64,000 nucleotides of DNA from Microlunatus sagamiharensis (GTDB taxonomy: Bacteria; Actinomycetota; Actinomycetes; Propionibacteriales; Propionibacteriaceae): NCBI RefSeq assembly GCF_900105785.1, contig NZ_LT629799.1, positions 2,418,001 to 2,482,000 of the forward strand. The letters are read 5' to 3'. Positions 57,901 through 64,000 of the stretch are shown here, in pieces; the first letter of the stretch is position 1; every line of letters begins with the position of its first letter. The notes beneath the pieces are model-generated. The model saw only the letters and a program-made list of their open reading frames with translations, ran no database searches and was not told the DNA's origin. Both the position numbers and the translations under genes were made by a program.

Positions 57901-58745
57901 GCGTCCACGGACCGCGTGCGGTCGGCGACACCGAGGTGCACCCCGTCGCCCTCGGCGGGATGCTGCTCTCCATCGAGGGACGGCCTCCGACGGAGCGGGC
58001 GGTCGCCACGGTCCGGGCGGCGCTGGAGGCCGGAGCCACCCTCGTCGACACGGCCGACGCCTACCACGCGGGCGCCGACGAGGTCGGGCACAACGAGACG
58101 CTCGTCCGCCGGGCGGTGGACGGCGTGAGGCCTGCACCCATGGTGGCCACCAAGGGCGGGCGGGTCCGGCCCGGCGACGGCCGCTGGCTGACCGACGCGT
58201 CGCCGGCCCACCTCCGTGCGGCGGCGCAGGCCTCGTACGAGCGGCTCGGCGGCGTCGGGATGGACCTCTACCAGCTGCACGCGCCCGACCCGGAGGTCCC
58301 CTACGCGCAGTCGCTGCTCGCGCTGCGCGACGTGGTCGACGAGGGCCTGGCGCGCCAGGCGGGGGTGTCCAACGTCGACGCGGGCCAGCTCGAGCTCGCC
58401 GTGGAGGTGCTCGGCGACCGGCTCGTCAGCGTGCAGAACCAGTTCTCCCCCACGCACCGTGGGACCGAGGACACCCTGCGGCTCAGCGAGCAGGCCGGGC
58501 TGGCCTTCCTCGCCTGGCGTCCGCTGGGAACCGTCAGGGACCCGGGCTCACCGGTCGGCGCCGCCTTCGCGCGGACGGCCCGGGAGCGTGGGGTGTCGGT
58601 GCCCCGGCTCGTCCTCGCGTGGCACCTCGCGACCTCGCCGGCCCTCGTGCCGCTGGTCGGTGCCACGCGGCCCGAGACCGCCGCCGACTCCGTCGCCGCT
58701 GCCGACCTGGACCTGTCGGCCGAGGAGCTGGGCCGCCTGGGCTGA
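57897..58745 (+). CDS. Aldo/keto reductase
   Basis: 282 residues. AKR tetrad: Asp in DTADAYHAG with the Tyr, Lys in VATKGGRV, His in YQLHAPDP; NADP-site residues in VPLVGATRPETAADSVAAADLDLS. GTG 57897 overlaps the amidohydrolase stop (GTGA). Last gene of the cluster. It would reduce an aldehyde or ketone freed from the imported compound, or belong to its salvage. No specificity can be read. Confidence 0.9.
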   Translation: MSVHGPRAVGDTEVHPVALGGMLLSIEGRPPTERAVATVRAALEAGATLVDTADAYHAGADEVGHNETLVRRAVDGVRPAPMVATKGGRVRPGDGRWLTDASPAHLRAAAQASYERLGGVGMDLYQLHAPDPEVPYAQSLLALRDVVDEGLARQAGVSNVDAGQLELAVEVLGDRLVSVQNQFSPTHRGTEDTLRLSEQAGLAFLAWRPLGTVRDPGSPVGAAFARTARERGVSVPRLVLAWHLATSPALVPLVGATRPETAADSVAAADLDLSAEELGRLG

Positions 58746-58929
58746 GGGGTCCTGCGGCGGTGCCCGGCCCTGCGGACGCGGGGTCGGGCGCGGCCGGGGC
58801 GCTGACCCGGTCCGTCCGTCTCGGTCGGCCGGTCGACGCGGAGCCCCTGGCTACACTCGGCCCGCCGCTCGCAGCCGTGGTCGGCAGAAGGAGTCGGTGA
58901 CTGATGCCCCACCTCGGCGGAGGTGCCCG
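58746..58929. other. Intergenic region before crtU
   Basis: 184 bp. TACACT at 58852-58857 is a possible -10 box for crtU; no good -35 partner is visible. No terminator with a T-run is seen after the aldo/keto reductase. Confidence 0.4.
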
Positions 58930-60495
58930 GTGAGGCGCGCCTGGATCCCCGGTCGCGACGTCAGAGCCGAACGCCACCCCGGCCACGCCGGGCTGGCCAA
59001 GGCCCCGCACGACGGGGCGCGACCGACGGCCCTCGTCCTCGGTGGCGGGATCGCCGGCATCGCCGCCGCGGTCGGCCTGGCCGAGCGCGGGGTCGGCGTC
59101 ACCCTGGTCGAGCGCGAGGCGCAGCTGGGCGGTCGCGTCCGCGCCTGGCCCGTCGAGCAGGCCGACGGCAGCACCACGACCATGAGCCGCGGCTTCCACG
59201 CCTTCTTCCGCCAGTACTACAACCTCCGGGCGCTGCTGCGCCGCGTCGACCCGGCGCTCGAGGGCCTGACCCCCGTCTACGACTACCCGCTCGTCCTCGC
59301 TGGCGGGCACCGCGACTCCTTCGCCAAGGTCCCGAAGACGCCGCCGCTCAACATGGCGGCCTTCGTCGCGCAGAGCCCGAGCTTCAAGGCCTCCGACCTG
59401 GCGAACATCGACAAGGTCAAGGTCTGGGAGCTGCTCGACGTCGACTTCCCCCGGACCTTCTCCGACCACGACGGCGAGAGCGCCGCCGAGTTCCTCGACC
59501 GGCTCGGCTTCCCCGACGCGGCACGGCACCTGGCCCTCGAGGTCTTCGCCCGCAGCTTCTTCGCCTCCCCCGACGAGTTCTCCGCCGGTGAGTTGGTCGG
59601 CATGTTCCACAGCTACTTCCTCGGCTCGTCCGAGGGCCTGCTCTTCGACGTCCCCGTCGACGACTACGACACCGTCTTCTGGGCGCCGCTGGCGCGCTAC
59701 CTGGAGCGGCTCGGGGTCGAGGTCCGCACGGGCGAGTCCGTCGAGGCGCTCGACCTCACGTCGGGCGACGGGCAGGTCCGGGTGACCACGGACGCCGGCG
59801 GCCTCACCGCCGACACCGTCGTCCTCGCGACCGACCTGCGTACGACGCGCCGTCTCGTCGAGGCGACGGAGAGTACCACGGACGACGCCGAGTGGCGCAG
59901 CCGGCTCCTCGAGACCACGAACGCGCCCCGCTTCGCCGTCTGGCGCCTGTGGCTCGACCGCCGGGTCGACGCCGACCGGCCGCCCTTCCTCGGCACCAGC
60001 GGCTACGGCCCGATGGACAACATCACCGTGCTGGAGCGCTTCGAGGCCGGCGCCCGCCGCTGGTCGGACGACCACGACGCCTCCGTCGTCGAGGTGCACG
60101 CGTACGCGCTGCAACCCGAGGACGGCGACGACGAGCAGGTCCGCGCCACGCTGCGCGCCGAGCTGGCCCGCGTCTACCCCGAGACCGCCGACGCGCAGGT
60201 CGTCGCCGACGAGTGGCTCGTGGAGGACGACTGCCCGCTGGTCGGCACCAGCCCCTGGCTGCGGCGCCCCGAGGTCGGCACGCCCGACCCACGGCTCGTC
60301 CTCGCGGGCGACGGCATCCGGTGCGACTACCCCGTGGCCCTCATGGAGCGCGCGGCGACCACCGGCCTCCTGGCCGCGAACACGCTGCTCGGGCGCTGGG
60401 GCCTCGCGGGGCACGACCTGTGGACCGTCCCGACCAGCACCCGGCAGCCGCGGCTGCTGGGGGCTCGGACTCTCCTGGAGCGCGTCGGGTCCTGA
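58930..60495 (+). CDS. crtU: Carotenoid phi-ring synthase (isorenieratene synthase type), FAD-dependent
   Basis: 521 residues. FAD motif VLGGGIAGIAAAVGLAERGV, then MSRGFHAFFRQYYNLRALLRR, EVFARSFFASPDEFSAGELV, GLLFDVPVDDYDTVFW, LGTSGYGPMDNITVLERFE and VLAGDGIRCDYPVALMERAATTGLLAANTLLGRWG, which match the CrtU desaturase/methyltransferase that turns a beta-ionone end into an aromatic phi-end. The N-terminal ~30 residues precede the Rossmann fold. GTG 58930 is chosen for GGAGG 6 nt upstream; GTG 58897 has poorly spaced AAGGAG. It acts in carotenoid synthesis in the membrane, with crtI and a CruF-like gene nearby on the other strand. Cyclase and phytoene synthase genes are not in the window. Confidence 0.87.
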   Translation: MRRAWIPGRDVRAERHPGHAGLAKAPHDGARPTALVLGGGIAGIAAAVGLAERGVGVTLVEREAQLGGRVRAWPVEQADGSTTTMSRGFHAFFRQYYNLRALLRRVDPALEGLTPVYDYPLVLAGGHRDSFAKVPKTPPLNMAAFVAQSPSFKASDLANIDKVKVWELLDVDFPRTFSDHDGESAAEFLDRLGFPDAARHLALEVFARSFFASPDEFSAGELVGMFHSYFLGSSEGLLFDVPVDDYDTVFWAPLARYLERLGVEVRTGESVEALDLTSGDGQVRVTTDAGGLTADTVVLATDLRTTRRLVEATESTTDDAEWRSRLLETTNAPRFAVWRLWLDRRVDADRPPFLGTSGYGPMDNITVLERFEAGARRWSDDHDASVVEVHAYALQPEDGDDEQVRATLRAELARVYPETADAQVVADEWLVEDDCPLVGTSPWLRRPEVGTPDPRLVLAGDGIRCDYPVALMERAATTGLLAANTLLGRWGLAGHDLWTVPTSTRQPRLLGARTLLERVGS

Positions 60496-60539
60496 GACCG
60501 ATCTTGGCGTCCATCCTGCTCAACCGGGGTCAAGTTGTC

Positions 60540-60568
60540 GTTACGGCCGAGCGGTCAAGGGCCGTAAC
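60540..60568. terminator. Dyad after crtU, at the left edge of the lower-GC insert
   Basis: GTTACGGCC (60540-60548) and GGCCGTAAC (60560-60568) form a 9-bp perfect stem with an 11-nt loop, 45 bp after the crtU stop. It may terminate crtU or mark the insert boundary. Confidence 0.45.
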
Positions 60569-60659
60569 CTCCCACCTCACGATTAAGTCGTCCGGATGCT
60601 CATCGAGGCTGCGCCTGTGTGCTCCGTACGAGGGTCGGCCAACGCGCTAGCGTCTTGTC

Positions 60660-61397
60660 ATGGCTGAGTTGAACACGGAGTGGGCGCTCGAGAAGCTACG
60701 CGGGTTCCTTCGCGTTCTTGAGCTTCGCTACGTACCGGATGGGCCCAATACGTTCGGCTTCGCCCACTACGCGCTTGCTAATCCGAAAGAGGAGGTCCAA
60801 GCGGCAGCGCAGGTCGCGGAGCAAATTCTTGACCGGATCGTCCTCGACTGGCGAACGGCAGATTGGATTGCGCCTGCCAAGCAGGCCTGGTGGCGTCACC
60901 GCGAGGCAACTCACAGGGCGATCGCCCAGCTTGAGGCACAAGAGGAGCTTGAGGCAAACCTTGGCAGCGTCGGACCCAAATTATCTGCGGCCAGCCTGCA
61001 CCCTTGGGTGTGGGGAAGCATCGCCGGCCTGTGGGGCAGCGGTCACTTCGGCGAAGCCGTGGGCGCAGCCGCTCGGGCGATCAACGCGCAAGCTCAGTCG
61101 AAGCTCGGCCGACGGGACGCCTCTGAGTGGGCGCTCCTAAGTGACGCGTTTTCGCCTAACCGGCCGATCGAGGGTCACCCACGCTTGAGGCTCTCCGAGG
61201 ACGACGGCGGCGACACTTTTAGAAATCAGCACGCAGGAGCTGGCGACCTGGCGCGTGGGCTTTATAGGGCCGTGCGTAACCCGCTTTCTCACGAGGAGAC
61301 CGAAATCGCAGAGAACGTCGCGCTCGAGTACGTCGCAGCGTTCAGCGTTCTCGCGCGGTGGGTCGACGCCGCCGAGGTTCTTCCGGCCGACAACTGA
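60660..61397 (+). CDS. TIGR02391-like protein in a lower-GC insert
   Basis: 245 residues. The C-terminal half (SDAFSPNRPIEGHPRLRLSEDDGGDTFRNQHAGAGDLARGLYRAVRNPLSHE) has the conserved RNxxxHE and preceding Gly/Phe pattern I associate with the TIGR02391 (Ymh-type) family, often found near mobile or defence genes. The N-terminus is helical with AAAQVAEQILDRIVLDWRT. Codon use (AAT, AAA, TTT, GCT, CTT, AGA) is clearly unlike the neighbours, supporting horizontal transfer. ATG 60660 has no strong ribosome site. RNase-like (HEPN-type) activity is conceivable from the RNPLSHE motif but not shown. Confidence 0.6.
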   Translation: MAELNTEWALEKLRGFLRVLELRYVPDGPNTFGFAHYALANPKEEVQAAAQVAEQILDRIVLDWRTADWIAPAKQAWWRHREATHRAIAQLEAQEELEANLGSVGPKLSAASLHPWVWGSIAGLWGSGHFGEAVGAAARAINAQAQSKLGRRDASEWALLSDAFSPNRPIEGHPRLRLSEDDGGDTFRNQHAGAGDLARGLYRAVRNPLSHEETEIAENVALEYVAAFSVLARWVDAAEVLPADN

Positions 61398-62044
61398 GTC
61401 TCTCATCCCGTCGCTCCCCCATTTGCGGCGCAGCGGACACCCTCGGTGACCTTCACTAGGGGTCGTGTGTGGCTTAGGGCGATTCGCTGGACGCGCTCCG
61501 CACGTGGGTCCTAGCCGACCATCAGGATGCGGGGCGAAGAGTCGACAAGCCCACGGGGTCTAAGTGCACCCATAGGTCGCCTCATCAACTCGTTGTGCGG
61601 ACTGTATGGGTACTTGGGCCAGCGAGCCGACGTCGAGCGATCCGCCTCGCTCGGGAACTGACACGACGAACGTCAGGTAGTACACAGCGACCTCGCCGAG
61701 CGTGCTCAGATCGGAGAGGACGGGCGTCTTCCTCCAAGCATCTCAGGTGCGCCACAAGTCCATAGGTCCGAGCACAGGAGCACCCTACGGGCATGAACTC
61801 GACCAACCGTGGATGGCGTCGGGCAGCAGTTGGGGCCTGCCTACTCCAGGTGTCCCGCACGCGGGTCCTCTTACTGCGGCGGACTGCAGCCTTCGCCAAA
61901 TCAACTATCCGCGAGCGGCTCGGCGTGCGGGTTCAACGAGTTCGTGAGAAGCGAGACGGCCGCACACCTTATCGTCGGCTTGGCTAAACAAGGGCACTAC
62001 GACAAGACGATCGACTCCTGCGTTAGAAGCTCGTCGCGACGGCC
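61398..62044. other. 647-bp lower-GC stretch without a supportable gene
   Basis: Composition is lower in GC than the flanks and stop codons occur in all frames. Short open frames (for example 61585-61899 minus) lack family resemblance, ribosome sites and codon bias. No tRNA, inverted terminal repeats or target-site duplication could be seen. It looks like the decayed remainder of an inserted element. Confidence 0.5.
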
Positions 62045-63562
62045 TCAAACCGGCAGGGGCCCGCTGCTGGTGTCGCCGATGATGCGCTTGTAGGCGAGCT
62101 CGGCCGAGATCAGGCAGATCGGCATCCCGATGCCCGGGTTGGTGCTGGCGCCGACGTAGTAGAGGTTCGACAGCCTCTTGCTGATGTTGTTCGGGCGGAA
62201 CGCCGTCTGCTTCATCGTGTGCGCCAGCCCCAGGGCAGAACCGCCGTACGCGTTGTAGTCGGCGGAGAAGTCCCGCGAGGTGTAGGTGCGCTCGAAGACG
62301 ATCCGCGACTCGAGGTCGGGGACGTCGAAGTCGGCCGCCAGCAGGTCCAGGGTGCGGCGACGGTAGGTGGCGATGTCGGCGTCGCTCATCGGCAGCCCCG
62401 GCGCAACCGGCACCAGCACGAAGAGGTTCTCGTGGTCCTCGGGCGCCGTCGACTCGTCGGTCCGGCTGGGCGCGCAGACGTAGTAGGACGGGTCGTCGGG
62501 CCAGGCCGGGCTGTCGAAGATCTGGCCGAAGCTGCGCTTCCAGTCCTGCCCGAAGGCCAGGTTGTGGTGGGTCAGGCTCGGCACCCGCCCCTTCAGCCCG
62601 AGGTAGAGGATGAACGCGCTCGGCGCGAGCGTCTTCTTCGACCAGTAGCGGGCCGAGTAGGTGCGGTCCTGCTTCTCCAGCAGCTCGGTCTCGGTGTGCG
62701 CCATGTCGGCGTTGGAGATGACGAGGTCGGCGTGCAGCACCTCCCCCGACTCGAGCCGTACGCCGGTCGCCTTGCCGCCGTCGCTGAGGATCTGCGCCAC
62801 CGGCGCCCCGGTGCGGTAGGTGACGCCGTGCTTGGTGCCGATCGCCTCGAGCGCCTGGATGATCGAGTAGATGCCGCCCCTGGGGAAGAACACGCCCATG
62901 TTGAAGTCGATGTGGCTCATGATGTTGTAGAGCGCCGGGGTGTTGTACGGCGAGGAACCGAGGAAGACCAGCTGGTACTCCAGGATCTTCTGCACCGTGT
63001 CGGTGGAGAAGGACCGGCTGATGTACTTGTGCATGTTCTCGAAGACGTGCAGCTGACGGCCCTGCACCGCGGTCTTGCGGTCGATGAAGTCGAAGAAGCT
63101 GTCGTGGTTGCGGTACATGAACTGGTCGATGGCGATCGCGTACTGCTCCGCCGAGCTGTCCAGGTAGGTCCGCAGCGCCTGCCCGCTGCCGGGCTCCAGC
63201 CGCTCGAAGGTCTCCACGTCGCGGTCGAGGTCGGAGAACATGTCGACCTCGAGGTCGGTGCCCCGGAAGGCGATCCGGTACGACGGGTCGAGCCGCTGCA
63301 GGTCCAGGTGGTCCTCGACCCGCTCGCCAAGTAGCGCGAAGAAGTGCTCGAAGACGTCGGGCATGAGGTACCAGGACGGGCCCATGTCGAAGCGGAAGCC
63401 GTCGGCCTCGAAGTAGTTGGCCCGCCCACCCAGCAGGGCGTTCTTCTCCAGGACGGTGACCTCGAAGCCGCGCTTCCCGAGGAGCGCCGCGCTGCCCAGG
63501 CCTCCGATGCCGCCGCCGACGACGAGTGCTGTGCTCTTGGGGCTCACAGGACTGGGGCTCAC
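62045..63562 (-). CDS. crtI: Phytoene desaturase-family enzyme (CrtI/CrtD-type)
   Basis: 505 residues from GTG 63562 (GTGA overlap with the CruF-like gene). FAD motif VVGGGIGGLGSAALLGKRGFEV, ALLGGRANYFEADGFRFDMGPSWYLMP, GGIYSIIQALEAIG, and the C-terminal YYVGASTNPGIGMPICLISAELAYKRI are typical of bacterial carotenoid desaturases. It introduces double bases in acyclic carotenes; whether it is the phytoene desaturase proper or a 3,4-desaturase (CrtD) for end-group modification cannot be decided here. It is transcribed with the CruF-like gene, convergent to crtU. Confidence 0.9.
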   Translation of the reverse strand: MSPSPVSPKSTALVVGGGIGGLGSAALLGKRGFEVTVLEKNALLGGRANYFEADGFRFDMGPSWYLMPDVFEHFFALLGERVEDHLDLQRLDPSYRIAFRGTDLEVDMFSDLDRDVETFERLEPGSGQALRTYLDSSAEQYAIAIDQFMYRNHDSFFDFIDRKTAVQGRQLHVFENMHKYISRSFSTDTVQKILEYQLVFLGSSPYNTPALYNIMSHIDFNMGVFFPRGGIYSIIQALEAIGTKHGVTYRTGAPVAQILSDGGKATGVRLESGEVLHADLVISNADMAHTETELLEKQDRTYSARYWSKKTLAPSAFILYLGLKGRVPSLTHHNLAFGQDWKRSFGQIFDSPAWPDDPSYYVCAPSRTDESTAPEDHENLFVLVPVAPGLPMSDADIATYRRRTLDLLAADFDVPDLESRIVFERTYTSRDFSADYNAYGGSALGLAHTMKQTAFRPNNISKRLSNLYYVGASTNPGIGMPICLISAELAYKRIIGDTSSGPLPV

Positions 63563-64000
63563 GGGACGCGACGATAGGCGGGCGACAAAGCCACGATGGT
63601 GACGACACCGACGCCGACCGCGAGCCAGTGTCCCTGCCAGGCGTTCACGGCGGTCCAGAAGACCAGGACGAGCCAGAGGTTGCGCGCGAACAGGCCCGGC
63701 AGCGGCTGCGGCAGCCGCAGCCGGCGCAGGACCAGCACCGCGATCCCGGCGGACAGGACCCAGCCGAGGAAGTTGACCAGCGGCACCCCGTAGTAGCGGC
63801 CGGGCTCGTCCCAGGCCCAGAAGCCGAGCCCGACCGCGGCGGGGTCGAGGACGAGGTCGCAGACGACCGCCAGGACGACGGCCTGCCACCAGCGCCGGGT
63901 GCTGGCGAGGCTGCCGAGCAGCAGCGGCGTCCAGGCCAGCAGCACGGTCGGCGGCGCCAGCCCGAGCAGCGGCGGACCCAGGATCCCGCTGTAGTGGAAC
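63559..64000 (-). CDS. CruF-like carotenoid biosynthesis membrane protein (DUF422), 5' part outside window
   Basis: The frame is open to the right window edge; 147 codons including the stop are visible. Membrane segments include FHYSGILGPPLLGLA and a conserved DLVLDPAAVGLGFWAWD followed by YYGVPLVNFLGWVLS, the pattern of the CruF/bisanhydrobacterioruberin-hydratase family. Family members hydrate the acyclic end of gamma-carotene or C50 precursors at C-1'. A GTG at 63945 lies inside the domain and is not the start. With crtU it predicts a hydroxylated aromatic carotenoid. It is co-transcribed with crtI (GTGA overlap). Confidence 0.72.
   Translation of the reverse strand, partial: FHYSGILGPPLLGLAPPTVLLAWTPLLLGSLASTRRWWQAVVLAVVCDLVLDPAAVGLGFWAWDEPGRYYGVPLVNFLGWVLSAGIAVLVLRRLRLPQPLPGLFARNLWLVLVFWTAVNAWQGHWLAVGVGVVTIVALSPAYRRVP

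Noticed and set aside
58897-58930. Upstream GTG 58897 as the crtU start
   Set aside because: AAGGAG is only 3 nt from it, whereas GGAGG stands 6 nt before GTG 58930.
61585-61899. A 104-codon minus-strand frame in the lower-GC insert
   Set aside because: No recognisable domain, Arg-rich composition, no ribosome site and no codon bias.
1-64000. tRNA or rRNA genes, CRISPR arrays, transposases, prophage or integrase genes
   Set aside because: Looked for on both strands; no clover-leaf, spacer array, transposase or integrase-like protein was found.

Overview
The window is very GC-rich (visibly over 70%), uses GTG starts freely, is packed with 4-bp GTGA/ATGA stop-start overlaps and carries Tat-exported lipoproteins. 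This points to a soil- or plant-associated actinobacterium, most likely of the Nocardioides/Microlunatus type. The lineage is inferred from style and gene content; I see no rRNA, tRNA, CRISPR array or complete insertion sequence.

Region 1 (1-10.3 kb) is a xylo-oligosaccharide unit. A LacI regulator and a GH3 beta-xylosidase-type enzyme face an ABC importer (binding protein plus two permeases, no ATPase), xylose isomerase and a GH120 beta-xylosidase. Two palindromes lie in the divergent promoter. Region 2 (10.4-16 kb) holds pdxST (vitamin B6), a secreted CocE/NonD hydrolase and a pabB-pabC fusion (folate). Region 3 (16-21.5 kb) is a cell-surface set: a TagC-like propeller, a GH25 muramidase and a Tat-exported protein with the same C-terminal repeats, wrapped around a two-component system. 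A 26-bp element is repeated in the two divergent promoters of this region.

Region 4 (21.5-31.3 kb) is a patchwork of regulator/oxidoreductase pairs: a TetR with tetO-like operators facing an FAD monooxygenase, a second TetR/SDR pair, an SDR-DUF3159 operon, an XRE regulator, a LysR/EamA pair and further SDRs. Region 5 (30.6-45.5 kb) is a sugar or polyol catabolic island: SDR, ribose-type ABC importer and FadR-type GntR on the minus strand, and a nine-gene overlapping operon on the plus strand (2-hydroxyacid dehydrogenase, aldehyde dehydrogenase, xylulokinase-like kinase, two HAD phosphatases, RpiA, class II aldolase, DapA-like aldolase, second FGGY kinase). Its substrate is not obvious. A pentulose or deoxy-pentonate route releasing glycolaldehyde would fit all the enzymes.

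Region 6 (45.6-58.7 kb) has a CsbD protein, an SDR/TetR pair with palindromic operators, and a long plus-strand cluster: PotABCD-like importer with a fused double permease, DUF885 metallopeptidase, gamma-glutamyltransferase without signal peptide, IclR regulator, AstE/AspA-like deacylase, amidohydrolase and aldo/keto reductase. It looks like uptake and hydrolysis of an acylated or gamma-glutamyl amino-acid derivative. Region 7 (58.9-64 kb) has carotenoid genes crtU (aromatic-ring formation), crtI and a partial CruF-like gene. Between the 3' ends of crtU and crtI sits a lower-GC insert with a TIGR02391-type gene and about 650 bp without a supportable gene.
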